64,000 bases of DNA from Clostridium sp. KNHs205 (GTDB lineage Bacteria > Bacillota > Clostridia > Lachnospirales > Lachnospiraceae), in the NCBI RefSeq assembly GCF_000702945.1, contig NZ_JNLE01000003.1:4325501-4389500 (forward strand), given 5' to 3'. A model generated the notes under the pieces. It had not been told where the DNA came from. It searched no databases and was given only the letters and a program-made list of their open reading frames with translations. Made by a program: the position numbers and the translations under genes. Positions 39,328 to 48,029 of the stretch are shown in pieces. Every line of letters begins with the position of its first letter. The first letter of the stretch is position 1.

Positions 39328-40431
39328 CTAAGTATTATTTTTAAGATTATAAACATAAGCAAGTACTTCCGCTGTCATCTGGTATAATTCCGGCGGAATC
39401 TCATTACCGATTTCAACATTATAATAAAGCATTCTTGCCAGAGGTTTATTTTCAACGATCTCAATATGATTTTCTCTTGCAACTTCTTTTATTTTCTGAG
39501 CCAGGAAATCAGCTCCTTTTGCAACAAGAACCGGTGCTTCGCCGGTATCCTTATCATATTTTATAGCTGTTGCAAAATGTGTTGGATTCGTAATGACAAC
39601 ATCCGCTTCCGGAAGCATCTGCATCATTCTCCTCTGTGATATCTCCCTCATCTTATTTTTAATTTTTCCTTTAATATGAGGATCACCTTCTGATTGCTTA
39701 TATTCGTCCTTCACTTCTTGCTTGGACATTCTCATTTCTTTTTTAAACTTAAACTTTTGATATATATAATCAGCCATTCCTATTATCAGAAAGACTATAC
39801 TTATATTCAAACCTAATTTTATTACAATATCTCCAATAAACTCAACAGCCTGGATTAGTTCCATATCGTAAAGCTTTTGTAAATCGCCGCTGTAGTCTAT
39901 CAGTGTGTTATATGCTATATACATGATAGCTAATATTTTTAATACTTCTTTTAAGGTATCTACCAATTTATCTTTGGAAAATATTTTCTTAAATCCCTTA
40001 ATAGGGTTAAACTTATCCGGTTTTGGTTTTAATGGCTTCGTAGTTACTTTCCATTTAACCTGAAAAACATTTACAACAATGACTACCATAACTGCAATCA
40101 CAAATATAGGCAACAAAATGAGTAATATCCGATAAATACTTTCTCTTAAAAGAGCATTTGCTGTTACTATATGGAAATCATCATCCGTTACCTTAACAAT
40201 ATTACCATAGAATTCATAAAAAGCTTCAATAAACTGGTTTCCTATTCTTCCGACAAAAATTCTTAATGTCAGAAATAAAGCAATCAATGCAGAAGCTGTT
40301 ATTAAATCCGTACTTCTGGCTACCTGACCTTCTTCTCTGGCATCACCTAATTTTTTGGGGGTAGGATCTTCGGTTTTCTCGCCTGGTCCTTCTGCAAAAA
40401 ACTGCAGATTATAGGCCAATAATCTATTCAA
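39328..40431 (-). CDS. flhB: Flagellar export switch protein FlhB
   Basis: A 367-aa protein. Four membrane helices lie in the N-terminal 210 residues, following a short FFAEGPGEKTEDPTPKKLGD start. The cytoplasmic domain contains the autocleavage motif NPTH in ADVVITNPTHFATAIKYD. Cleavage between Asn and Pro switches export from hook to filament substrates. I choose a TTG start at 40431 because AGGGAGG lies 7 nt upstream; the frame-opening TTG at 40455 has no such site. It follows fliR by 31 bp. Confidence 0.94.
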   Translation of the reverse strand: MNRLLAYNLQFFAEGPGEKTEDPTPKKLGDAREEGQVARSTDLITASALIALFLTLRIFVGRIGNQFIEAFYEFYGNIVKVTDDDFHIVTANALLRESIYRILLILLPIFVIAVMVVIVVNVFQVKWKVTTKPLKPKPDKFNPIKGFKKIFSKDKLVDTLKEVLKILAIMYIAYNTLIDYSGDLQKLYDMELIQAVEFIGDIVIKLGLNISIVFLIIGMADYIYQKFKFKKEMRMSKQEVKDEYKQSEGDPHIKGKIKNKMREISQRRMMQMLPEADVVITNPTHFATAIKYDKDTGEAPVLVAKGADFLAQKIKEVARENHIEIVENKPLARMLYYNVEIGNEIPPELYQMTAEVLAYVYNLKNNT

Positions 40432-40462
40432 TGCAATGCCTCCCTTAACCCACAAAAAATCA

Positions 40463-41227
40463 TTATCTCAATGCATAAATTGCTGCTTTCATCATATCAA
40501 TCATTTCATTAAAAATAAATCCTGAAACTGTTGGTAAAAACTTTGTCAGCAGAAAAAGTATTAACAGACCTGTCATTATTTTCAATTGGAAACCAATAAC
40601 AAACATATTCATCTGCGGAGCAACTTTGGCTAAAATTGCAAGGATAGTATTTACAATCAGCATTGCTGCAAAAATAGGAAGAACAATACGAAAACCTATT
40701 ATAAAATAATTTTTCATAAAATCAACCATTAAAAGATAGAGATTGGGATTTATATCAGCTTGTCCAACAGCAATTATACTGTACGTATCCGTAAAGGCTT
40801 TGATAATATACAAATGCATATCAGTAACAAAAAGCATCAGCATGATCGAATAGGAATAAAGATTACTGGTTATAGTGGTCTGCACATTTGCTATTGGGTC
40901 AAATATATTAACCATTGAAAAACCTATCTCCATATCCATTAACTGTCCGGCAAAATTAATAATATAATAACTTAAGTTTGCAAAAAATCCGATAATCAAA
41001 CCAGTAAGAGCTTCCTTTACTATTAGAGCCGCAAAACCATATACCGTGCTGTATTCAATATTAACGTCAATTATCTGGAAAATGATAATTGCTAACATAA
41101 AGGAAAATCCTGCTTTTACTCTTCTAGGGACATTTGAAACACTGAAAAAAGGGGCAACGATAATAAATGCCGATATCCTCACAAGAATTAATAAAAATGC
41201 ATCGAATCCATTAATCGAAAATGTCAT
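40463..41227 (-). CDS. fliR: Flagellar export gate protein FliR
   Basis: A 254-aa hydrophobic protein with about six membrane helices. Typical blocks are FLLILVRISAFIIVAPFF near the start, VPRRVKAGFSFMLAIIIF, and GFFANLSYYIINFAGQLMDM with the GQ-x-x-D motif. It packs with FliP and FliQ in the export gate. The ATG overlaps the fliQ stop by 4 bp, so the genes are coupled. In some Clostridia FliR and FlhB are fused; here they are separate genes. Confidence 0.94.
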   Translation of the reverse strand: MTFSINGFDAFLLILVRISAFIIVAPFFSVSNVPRRVKAGFSFMLAIIIFQIIDVNIEYSTVYGFAALIVKEALTGLIIGFFANLSYYIINFAGQLMDMEIGFSMVNIFDPIANVQTTITSNLYSYSIMLMLFVTDMHLYIIKAFTDTYSIIAVGQADINPNLYLLMVDFMKNYFIIGFRIVLPIFAAMLIVNTILAILAKVAPQMNMFVIGFQLKIMTGLLILFLLTKFLPTVSGFIFNEMIDMMKAAIYALR

Positions 41228-41499
41228 ACACTTCTAATAAAATACTGCATATTATTCATTAAATCTATAAAGAAATCCCTTGTTTCTGTCATAATCCAAC
41301 TTCCAAAAAGCATGATTACCAGGAATATTGCTACAAACTTAGGAACAAATGTGAGGGTTTGTTCCTGTATAGAGGTAATAGTCTGTAAAATACTTACTAC
41401 AAGACCTACAATCAGGGATACCAAAAGCATGGGGGCCGATACTTTAATAATGGTCCAAAGCGCGTCTCTGATAATATCAATTACTATATTTTCATTCAT
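41224..41499 (-). CDS. fliQ: Flagellar export gate protein FliQ
   Basis: A 91-aa protein with two membrane helices (WTIIKVSAPMLLVSLIVGLV and FVAIFLVIMLFGSWI) and the conserved TSIQEQTLTFVPK loop. It forms part of the FliPQR gate. GGTGG precedes the ATG. It lies 18 bp after fliP. Full length for the family. Confidence 0.95.
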   Translation of the reverse strand: MNENIVIDIIRDALWTIIKVSAPMLLVSLIVGLVVSILQTITSIQEQTLTFVPKFVAIFLVIMLFGSWIMTETRDFFIDLMNNMQYFIRSV

Positions 41500-41517
41500 A
41501 AAACCACCAGCTTTCTA

Positions 41518-42384
41518 CTAATAAAAGGTCTTTACAAGTGTACCAATAACCAGATTCCATCCATCTGCCAGGATAAACAGCAATATCTTAAAGGGCATGG
41601 ATATGGTCGTGGGAGGAAGCATCATCATACCCATGGACATAAGCGTTGAGGCCACTACCATATCAATGATAATAAAGGGTATATAGATTAAGAATCCAAT
41701 GATAAAGGCAGCTCTTAGTTCACTTATAATAAAAGCAGGTATAACAACTGTTATAGGAATCTCATCTAAATTATCAACTGTACCAATTTCCGCAATATCC
41801 ATAAATAATCTTAAATCCTGTGGTCTGGTATTGCCCTCATCCAACATAAAGTCTCTAAGAGGTTTTATTCCTGCCTCAAAAGCTTCTTCCTGGGTTATAT
41901 CCCCTGCCGTCAACGGTTTTATCGCATTGTCATTAATATTTGTAAAAACCGGTGACATTATAAAGAAGGTCAGGAATAACGCAAGTCCTATAAGCACCTG
42001 ATTCGGTGGGGTGGTCTGTGTTCCCAGTGCAGATCTTACAAAGTGCAGTACAATAATAATCCTGGTAAATGAGGTAACCATAATTAAAATCGATGGTGCC
42101 AGAGAAATCAGCGTAATCACCAGCATAATCTGAAGTGTGGAGGTCAAACCTCCATTATCTGAGCCAGTATCCAGATTAAATTGAAACGGCCCTATCTGGC
42201 CGTTCAAATTATTATCAGTTCCCGTGCTGGTACCTGTATTATTGGTTGTATTTGTATCTGTCGTTCCATCAGTCTGTGCTGCAAGCACAGGAACAGCCAT
42301 TTTAGTGGTTAATATACCGGTAATGAATAAAATAAAGATAATACATACCAGTCTTTTCAATATCCTTCTATTCCTTGTCTCCAT
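41518..42384 (-). CDS. fliP: Flagellar export gate protein FliP
   Basis: A 288-aa protein with an N-terminal signal-like helix (about 10-30), a Thr/Asn/Gly-rich periplasmic stretch, and four membrane helices. Family blocks are LAPSILIMVTSFTRIIIVLH, RSALGTQTTPPNQVLIGLAL, EAGIKPLRDFML and PFIIIDMVVASTLMSMGMMM. It is the main gate subunit. The ATG at 42384 is preferred; an in-frame TTG at 42393 is an alternative. fliO ends 11 bp upstream. Confidence 0.94.
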   Translation of the reverse strand: METRNRRILKRLVCIIFILFITGILTTKMAVPVLAAQTDGTTDTNTTNNTGTSTGTDNNLNGQIGPFQFNLDTGSDNGGLTSTLQIMLVITLISLAPSILIMVTSFTRIIIVLHFVRSALGTQTTPPNQVLIGLALFLTFFIMSPVFTNINDNAIKPLTAGDITQEEAFEAGIKPLRDFMLDEGNTRPQDLRLFMDIAEIGTVDNLDEIPITVVIPAFIISELRAAFIIGFLIYIPFIIIDMVVASTLMSMGMMMLPPTTISMPFKILLFILADGWNLVIGTLVKTFY

Positions 42385-42395
42385 GCATACCAACC

Positions 42396-42842
42396 TTATT
42401 GGTGATGATTCTCATCTGATGTCTCCAGAGAATCCTGGGACGTTGACAAGTCTGTTGCCTTATCACCTGTATTTTCTACTTTCTCGTTTTGTTTCTTAAT
42501 TGCTTTCAGGATATCCTGAAAGCTGGTATTGGCTTTACTGCTTCTGTCTTTTAGTACAATATCCTCTTCCTTCAGTTCAGTAATCAATTGTATTGTATCT
42601 TTACAGACAGCAATTACAAAGTACTTAGATCCTATCTTTATAATCTGCATATATTTATTTTGAGTAACTTTATAAGTATCTATTACTTTAAAATTGCTCT
42701 CTGTTAAAGTACCTGCTTTGATTCCGCCTATAAGTTTGGTGGTTACATAAGTAATTACCAAAACAAAAAGGAAAAGAAACGTAACACCTATAAGCTGAAA
42801 GACGTTATTAGAATCCGACATCTTAGCCAGAAATATACTCAT
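42396..42842 (-). CDS. fliO: Flagellar assembly protein FliO/FliZ
   Basis: A 148-aa protein with one membrane helix (VFQLIGVTFLFLFVLVITYV), then a small cytoplasmic domain: NFKVIDTYKVTQNKYMQIIKI, KYFVIAVCKDTIQLITEL. It ends with a disordered acidic tail (SQDSLETSDENHHQ). FliO assists assembly of the FliPQR gate. The family is poorly conserved; the assignment rests on architecture and position between cheY and fliP. The start codon overlaps the cheY stop (TAATG). Confidence 0.85.
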   Translation of the reverse strand: MSIFLAKMSDSNNVFQLIGVTFLFLFVLVITYVTTKLIGGIKAGTLTESNFKVIDTYKVTQNKYMQIIKIGSKYFVIAVCKDTIQLITELKEEDIVLKDRSSKANTSFQDILKAIKKQNEKVENTGDKATDLSTSQDSLETSDENHHQ

Positions 42843-43204
42843 TAGCCCACGGCCTTCTTAACGGCTTCCAGTACTCTGTCTGCCTGAAAGGGTTTGACTA
42901 TGAAATCCTTTGCTCCTGACTGTATTGATTCAATAACCATTGCCTGCTGTCCCATTGCAGAGCACATAATAATATTGGCTGACGGATCTTGAGCTTTGAT
43001 TTTTTTGAGTGCCTGGATTCCATCCATCTCCGGCATGGTTATATCCATCATCACTAAATCCGGTTTTGTTTCATTATATTTTTCAACCGCTTTTGCTCCA
43101 TTCTCTGCTTCTCCAACGATTGTATAACCATTCTTGCTTAAAATATCCTTAATCATCATTCTCATAAAAGCAGCATCGTCACATATTAAAATACTCTTAC
43201 CCAT
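42842..43204 (-). CDS. cheY: Chemotaxis response regulator CheY
   Basis: A 120-aa stand-alone receiver domain: SILICDDAAFMRMMIKDIL (acidic pair), DLVMMDITMPEMDGI (phospho-Asp), IIMCSAMGQQAMVIESIQ (Thr/Ser position) and GAKDFIVKPFQADRV (Lys). CheY-P binds the motor switch to change rotation. It lies between fliY and fliO as in Bacillus. A candidate internal promoter is at 43289-43317 and AGGAG precedes the ATG. Confidence 0.95.
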   Translation of the reverse strand: MGKSILICDDAAFMRMMIKDILSKNGYTIVGEAENGAKAVEKYNETKPDLVMMDITMPEMDGIQALKKIKAQDPSANIIMCSAMGQQAMVIESIQSGAKDFIVKPFQADRVLEAVKKAVG

Positions 43205-43288
43205 TTTTATTCTCCTATCATGTGTGTTTTAAATAATAGATAATATCACTAATAACCCGATAACAAAATCCCTCATACAATAAATATA

Positions 43289-43317
43289 ATATTAACAGGA
43301 TATAAACAGCTTTTCAA
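43289..43317 (-). promoter_or_regulatory. Internal promoter ahead of cheY
   Basis: On the minus strand, TTGAAA (43312-43317), a 17-bp spacer and TAATAT (43289-43294) with TG one base before it. It lies in the 123-bp fliY-cheY gap and about 85 bp before the cheY start. Confidence 0.45.
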
Positions 43318-43327
43318 ACTGTTTTTA

Positions 43328-44446
43328 TTATTTTATTATCTCTGTCACTCTAATTCCGAAGGATTCTTCTATTACTACAACCTCACCCTTTGCTACGAAT
43401 TTACCATTTACAAGAACATCAATAGGTTCACCTGCCAGCCTGTTAAGTTCGATAATAGTCCCGGGTGTAAAGTCTAAGATTTCCTTAATTGATTTGTTTG
43501 TTCTTCCTAGTTCAACAGTTACTTCCAACGGAACATCCATAATTAAATTTATATTCTCAGGCTGGTTTGTAACCTGTTGAGGTACTGTAAAGGTTTGAAA
43601 CTGAGCCGGTGCTACATTAACATCCGGTGCAGGATATGGCACCTGGTACATCGGCATCTGCGGATAAGGTATTTGTGCCTGCTGTGTCGGCATAGCTTGA
43701 TTATTTACAGGCATAGGTTCGGGTTGAGCTTGTTTTACAGGCTGAGGTTCAGGCTCTGGTTTCTGCTCTCCTTTTACAAAGTTACTATAAAGCTCTCTTG
43801 CAAGATGAAAAGGGTAGAGCTGCATAAGCTCACTGTCGACCAAGTCTCCTATCTCCATTTTAAAGGAGACTTTAACAAAGGTGTCCTTTAGAAAAGGTGC
43901 TATATCAGATCCGTCTATTGACTCATTCAGATCAACTAACGTTGAAATCGGAGGGGTTATATCAACTCTTTTCTCCAACATTGCTGAGATTGATGTAGAT
44001 GCGGAGCCCATCATCTGATTCATTGCCTCACTGATAGCACTAAGATGCAGTTCAGATAATTGTCCGGTAATATTGGTACCGTCACCGCCCATCATCAAAT
44101 CCGTAATTATTTTTACATCAGATTCTTTTAAAATAAGAATATTGTTTCCATCCAGCCCATCTTTATAATAAATCTGAATAAAGACGCATGGTCTGTCATA
44201 GGATTCCGTTAAATCATTCCAGGTTGCATAAGAAACAACCGGAGTAGTTATTACAACCTTTTGATTAACTAATGATGAAAGGGTGGTTGCTGCTGTTCCC
44301 ATACTTATATTGGAAATTTCACCAATTGCATCTTTTTCTGCGTCTGACAGCACCTTTGAACCATCATCAGAACCAGCGCTTCCAGTGTCTGTACTCATGC
44401 CACTGAGAAGTGCATTTATCTCTTCTTGAGATAACATACCATCCAT
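43328..44446 (-). CDS. fliY: Motor switch phosphatase FliY (CheC-FliN fusion)
   Basis: A 372-aa protein. The short N-terminal CheY-P-binding motif is LSQEEINALLSG. A CheC-like domain (about 30-220) has DAIGEISNISMGTAATTLS and LSAISEAMNQMMGSASTSIS, the two phosphatase helices. A long Pro/Gln-rich linker (about 225-290) precedes a C-terminal FliN/SpoA domain (VPLEVTVELGRTNKSIKEI, GTIIELNRLAGEPIDVLVNG). It replaces FliN in Gram-positive motors and removes phosphate from CheY-P. GGGAGGAG precedes the ATG; the fliM stop is 4 bp upstream. Confidence 0.95.
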   Translation of the reverse strand: MDGMLSQEEINALLSGMSTDTGSAGSDDGSKVLSDAEKDAIGEISNISMGTAATTLSSLVNQKVVITTPVVSYATWNDLTESYDRPCVFIQIYYKDGLDGNNILILKESDVKIITDLMMGGDGTNITGQLSELHLSAISEAMNQMMGSASTSISAMLEKRVDITPPISTLVDLNESIDGSDIAPFLKDTFVKVSFKMEIGDLVDSELMQLYPFHLARELYSNFVKGEQKPEPEPQPVKQAQPEPMPVNNQAMPTQQAQIPYPQMPMYQVPYPAPDVNVAPAQFQTFTVPQQVTNQPENINLIMDVPLEVTVELGRTNKSIKEILDFTPGTIIELNRLAGEPIDVLVNGKFVAKGEVVVIEESFGIRVTEIIK

Positions 44447-44450
44447 ATTA

Positions 44451-45428
44451 TTACTCCTCCCTGATTATTGATGAAATTCTCACTGCATAAGCATCCGAAG
44501 ACGCACCTGGCAATGCTTTGAATTTATCCAAATTACCTACATAGATTTCTAATTCATCTTCTACTTTGGTGTTTAACTTAATAATATCTCCTACCTGCAG
44601 GCCAAGAAAATCATTTACTGAAATTGTACTTTTTCCAAGTATCGCTTTAATTGGAATTTTTGCTTTGGCAATTGCCAGCTCAATAAGTTCTTTATAGGAC
44701 TCATCATCTTTAACCTGCATCGTTGAGAACCAATATTTTGTATTCAATTTATCTATAACACTTTCCAGACATGCATAAGGCAGACATACATTCATCATTC
44801 CTTCTACATTACCTATCTTAATGTTCATAGTAATGATGGAAGTCATCTCACTGGGTGCGATTATCTGAGCAAACTGAGAATTTGTTTCTATTCTTGTCAG
44901 TCTTGGCTCCAGATGCACAACTGTATCCCACGGTTCACTCAGGAGATTTGTGCACAGATTAAATATTCTTTCCATAATGATCAATTCAATCTCTGTGAAA
45001 TCTCGTGCTTTCTCCAGTGGTACTCCTGTGCCGCCCAACATACGATCTACCATTGCATAACCTAGATTGTCCGCAATTTCTATAATAATATTTCCCTCTA
45101 ATGGTGAAAAATCCACTATTCCCAATAATACAGGGTTTGAAAGGGCGTTGCTAAACTCAGAATAGGCAACTGCCTCTGAACTTACAACTTCGATCTGGAC
45201 ATTTTTACGAAAATAGGCCGGTAAATTTGTAGAAAGCAATCTCCCATAATGTTCAAATATAATTTCCAATGTCCTAAGATGTTCCTTTGAAAACTTGGAG
45301 GGTCTGGCAAAATCATAGTTTTTTACTACTTTTTCGCCACTGCCTTTAAACTCTTCTGCATCCAATTCCCCACTGCTTAATGCTTTAAGCAGGTTGTCAA
45401 TCTCATTTTGAGACAAGACGTCGCCCAT
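44451..45428 (-). CDS. fliM: Flagellar motor switch protein FliM
   Basis: A 325-aa protein. The N-terminal CheY-binding peptide LSQNEIDNLLKAL is followed by a middle CheC-like domain without phosphatase residues (about 50-230; TLEIIFEHYGRLLSTNLPAY, GGTGVPLEKARDFTEIEL) and a C-terminal SpoA domain (DFLGLQVGDIIKLNTKV). It forms the C-ring with FliG and FliY. The ATG at 45428 is chosen because GGGAGG is 8 nt upstream; a GTG two codons earlier is too close. Confidence 0.95.
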   Translation of the reverse strand: MGDVLSQNEIDNLLKALSSGELDAEEFKGSGEKVVKNYDFARPSKFSKEHLRTLEIIFEHYGRLLSTNLPAYFRKNVQIEVVSSEAVAYSEFSNALSNPVLLGIVDFSPLEGNIIIEIADNLGYAMVDRMLGGTGVPLEKARDFTEIELIIMERIFNLCTNLLSEPWDTVVHLEPRLTRIETNSQFAQIIAPSEMTSIITMNIKIGNVEGMMNVCLPYACLESVIDKLNTKYWFSTMQVKDDESYKELIELAIAKAKIPIKAILGKSTISVNDFLGLQVGDIIKLNTKVEDELEIYVGNLDKFKALPGASSDAYAVRISSIIREE

Positions 45429-45498
45429 TGCCACTACCTCCCGGGGTGATTACTCAATACCATAATATCACATACTTCTACTAAAATCATCAAATTGT

Positions 45499-46005
45499 TT
45501 ACTGTGTAACATATTCAATCGAGACTCCGATTATAAAATCTTCTGACTCGAAGTATTGCTGTAATTCGGCCAAGACACTATTTTTGATTTCTTCTTTTTT
45601 CTCCCCGACCTGATCCATTGTATACTTTGAAAATTCATTTTGAAAAAACTCATTTATCTTTGTTTCATTTGTTGAGACCAGTGGCTGTAATCTTTCATAA
45701 TCTTCTGAGGTTTTATTCAGTGACAGCGAAGCAGTGACCAACGCATAATGTGATACATTATCAGTTCCCCTTTTTAGATTAATGGTAAGATCTTTGCTTA
45801 ATTTATAGTTCTCGATATCTTCAATACTAATCGATTTGTTATCGGGTGATCCATTGATTTCCAAATCAATCGTAGTTGCTACCTTTGATATCAGCTCATT
45901 GGTCCTCATTGTTGTTGGCACTACAGCAAACACAATGACTGCAGTAAGAATCATGTTAAGTATTCCCAAACTTAGGATAATGACCGTTAAGAAGTTCTTT
46001 TTCAT
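45499..46005 (-). CDS. fliL: Flagellar basal body protein FliL
   Basis: A 168-aa single-pass protein. The N-terminal helix (FLTVIILSLGILNMILTAVI) is followed by an extracytoplasmic domain with NYKLSKDLTINLKRG and a C terminus VLAELQQYFESEDFIIGVSIEYVTQ (shown in part). It associates with the stator and stabilises motor function. It sits between motB and fliM, consistent with this role. The start at 46005 is set by GGGAG, supplied by an AGATGGGAG leader element (46012-46030). Confidence 0.9.
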   Translation of the reverse strand: MKKNFLTVIILSLGILNMILTAVIVFAVVPTTMRTNELISKVATTIDLEINGSPDNKSISIEDIENYKLSKDLTINLKRGTDNVSHYALVTASLSLNKTSEDYERLQPLVSTNETKINEFFQNEFSKYTMDQVGEKKEEIKNSVLAELQQYFESEDFIIGVSIEYVTQ

Positions 46006-46011
46006 AATGTC

Positions 46012-46030
46012 TCCCATCTGCCCTAAGGGC
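46012..46030 (-). promoter_or_regulatory. Leader hairpin plus AGATGGGAG, copy 4
   Basis: On the minus strand, GCCC/GGGC closed by TTA, then AGATGGGAG, the ribosome-binding site of fliL, in a 39-bp motB-fliL gap. The stem sequence differs entirely from the other copies while the downstream AGATGGGAG is kept; the loop here is shorter. Confidence 0.5.
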
Positions 46031-46044
46031 ATTTACCTTACGTA

Positions 46045-46869
46045 TTAATTATATTTATTATAAATTTTTATTTCAACACGCCTGTTTTTTGCCCTTCCTT
46101 CTTCCGAGGAATTACTGGCAACCGGATCATATTCTCCTCTTCCTGACCAGCTTAAGGTGTCAGGACTTATACCTTTTTCATTTATAAGATAAGTTGCAGC
46201 GTTTAAAGCTCTGGCAGAAGACAACCAATTATTATCCGGATATGCATTACTTCTCATAGGTCTATTATCGGTATGTCCTTCTAATTCTATGTGAAAGTTT
46301 TTATAACTCTGTAAAACATCACCTAATTTATTAAAAAGTGGAATAGCTTCTTTTTTTATTTCTGCTTTTCCTGAGTCGAATAGAATCGACCCACTTATTG
46401 AAATCTTTACATAGTGATAATTGGAATCTTGTATAATCGTAATATCATTATCAATGTCATATTTCTCAGCCAGATTATTTATATCCTCAAACATTTCCAT
46501 GGTTTGCTCTTTATTTTTCTGCCGTAACTGTTTTTCAACATCAGTAAGCTGTTGATCATTTGAACCTGTTCCAGATGAGTTTTCAGTCTTTGGTATGAAA
46601 GAATCATTATTTCCTCCGTCATTTGTTCCATGTGATATGTTATTGCCATCATCATTGTTTATAATGGGCGTATTAATACCAGAAAAAATTCCTATTCCCT
46701 TTGACATAGAGTCAGAAATAGCTTGATATTTATCTGAATCAACATTAGAAGCTGCAAATAGCAAAACAAAGAAGCAAAGTAATAGATTCATCAAATCTGC
46801 AAAAGTATTTAACCAAGGTGCATCATTTTCATCATTGTCATCCATTCTCTTTCTACTCAACAGCGTCAC
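46045..46869 (-). CDS. motB: Flagellar stator protein MotB
   Basis: A 274-aa protein. The N-terminal cytoplasmic tail precedes the stator helix WLNTFADLMNLLLCFFVLLF, with Asp25 in the proton/sodium-carrying position. An Asn/Gly/Asp-rich plug/linker region (about 55-120) and an OmpA-like peptidoglycan-binding domain (VKISISGSILFDSGKAEIKK, IELEGHTDNRPM, SARALNAATYLI, GRAKNRRVEIKI) follow. The frame opens with GTG at 46869, overlapping motA by 17 bp; TTG at 46860 has better Shine-Dalgarno spacing and may be the real start. Confidence 0.94.
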   Translation of the reverse strand: MTLLSRKRMDDNDENDAPWLNTFADLMNLLLCFFVLLFAASNVDSDKYQAISDSMSKGIGIFSGINTPIINNDDGNNISHGTNDGGNNDSFIPKTENSSGTGSNDQQLTDVEKQLRQKNKEQTMEMFEDINNLAEKYDIDNDITIIQDSNYHYVKISISGSILFDSGKAEIKKEAIPLFNKLGDVLQSYKNFHIELEGHTDNRPMRSNAYPDNNWLSSARALNAATYLINEKGISPDTLSWSGRGEYDPVASNSSEEGRAKNRRVEIKIYNKYN

Positions 46870-47677
46870 CCCTCACATCATTTTCTCTATCGTTGCGTAA
46901 AGAGGGTTTAATAAAAGATTTCAGTTTTTCTTCTATAATAGTCGGGTTTTCACCAGCTTGAATACTTAGTATTCCTTCTACCATTAATTCTTTTTCCTGA
47001 ATCTCAACATCATGCAGCAGTTTAAGCTTATTAGCAATAGGAATACCCAGCAAATTCGCTAATACCGAGCCATAAAAAGTTGTAATTAATGCTACTGCCA
47101 TATCACCGCCAATACTTGATGCATCAGACATGTTCTTTAACATATTTACAAGTCCGATTAAGGTACCGATCATACCCCAGGCTGGTCCCATTGATGCAAT
47201 TCTTTTCCAAAATGTAATTGTCTCATTGTGTCTTGATTCAATATAACTTAGCTCTGTATCTAATATTTTACGGACAAGTTCAGGGTCAGTACCATCCACA
47301 ATTAACATAACTCCTCTTTTTAAAAAATCATCACCTAATTTTCCAGCTGATTCCTCCAAAGACAATAAACCTTCTTTTCTTGCGGAGTTAGATAAATCAA
47401 TAATACGAGCAATAGTTTCATTTACATTGTTTGAGGGGTTCTTAAATATTAAACCAATGGATTTTAACTTAGCCCAATAATTCTGTACGTTTTTCTCCAT
47501 TGTCAGCAATGTCGTAAAAGTACCACCTATCGTTATAATAATCGATGGTATATCAAAGAAGTTACCTAATGTTCCAAATTGCACACTCATTGTAGTTTGA
47601 TTAAAAGCAATACCGAAAACTACTAAAAATATTCCGGTCATCAAACCTATAATGGATGATAAATTCAAATCTTTCAC
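46853..47677 (-). CDS. motA: Flagellar stator protein MotA
   Basis: A 274-aa protein with four membrane helices. Family blocks are GLMTGIFLVVFGIAF, DIPSIIITIGGTFTTLLT, and WKRIASMGPAWGMIGTLIGL with the conserved Pro. AVALITTFYGSVLANLLGIP follows. With MotB it forms the ion-driven stator. The start is GTG at 47677 (AAGG only three bases away) or TTG at 47668, which is better spaced from GGTG. motAB inside the fla/che operon between flbD and fliL is a clostridial arrangement; in Bacillus they are elsewhere. Confidence 0.94.
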   Translation of the reverse strand: MKDLNLSSIIGLMTGIFLVVFGIAFNQTTMSVQFGTLGNFFDIPSIIITIGGTFTTLLTMEKNVQNYWAKLKSIGLIFKNPSNNVNETIARIIDLSNSARKEGLLSLEESAGKLGDDFLKRGVMLIVDGTDPELVRKILDTELSYIESRHNETITFWKRIASMGPAWGMIGTLIGLVNMLKNMSDASSIGGDMAVALITTFYGSVLANLLGIPIANKLKLLHDVEIQEKELMVEGILSIQAGENPTIIEEKLKSFIKPSLRNDRENDVRGDAVE

Positions 47678-47685
47678 CTACCTTA

Positions 47686-47901
47686 TTAGTCTTTTTTCGT
47701 GTCATCCAAAGAAAAATATTGGGAAAAAAGTTCTTTCTTGTAATATTTTATAAGATTCGTCACATCTTGTCTACTCTCTTTTACCAGTATTTTTTTCCCA
47801 TTGTTAAGTGTAATAACCGTTTCCGGTACTTCTTCAATTGTCTCGATTAAGTCGCAGTTCAGTGTGATTTCGACACCGCTTAATTTGGTAACATTAATCA
47901 T
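47686..47901 (-). CDS. flbD: FlbD-family flagellar protein
   Basis: A 71-aa small protein of the FlbD family: MINVTKLSGVEITLNCDLIE, TVITLNNGKKILVKESRQDV, and a Lys/Asp tail. It is found between flgE and motA or fliL in many Gram-positives. Function unresolved. GAAGGAG precedes the ATG. A sigma-D-like promoter candidate lies 36-62 bp upstream of its start. Confidence 0.88.
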   Translation of the reverse strand: MINVTKLSGVEITLNCDLIETIEEVPETVITLNNGKKILVKESRQDVTNLIKYYKKELFSQYFSLDDTKKD

Positions 47902-47936
47902 ATTATTTTTTCTCCTTCATTCCGGTAAAGCATATA

Positions 47937-47963
47937 TTATCGGGATAAATATCTTAGAGTTTG
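47937..47963 (-). promoter_or_regulatory. Candidate sigma-D promoter ahead of flbD-motAB
   Basis: On the minus strand, CAAA (47960-47963), 16 bp and CCGATAA (47937-47943), close to the flagellar sigma consensus TAAA-N15-CCGATAT. It lies in the 128-bp flgE-flbD gap, ahead of motA and motB, genes that are often sigma-D dependent. The -35 has one mismatch. Confidence 0.35.
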
Positions 47964-47984
47964 TATGCCATCGATGTCTTAAGT

Positions 47985-48019
47985 ACAAATGGCAGCAGCC
48001 ACAAACCACTGCCATTTGT
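47985..48019 (-). other. Strong hairpin directly after flgE
   Basis: A perfect 11-bp stem, ACAAATGGCAG with CTGCCATTTGT, around a 13-nt loop, 10 bp after the flgE stop. There is no U-run on the minus strand, so it is more likely an RNA stabiliser, processing site or partial pause than a terminator. Confidence 0.6.
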
Positions 48020-48029
48020 TCATTTACTT

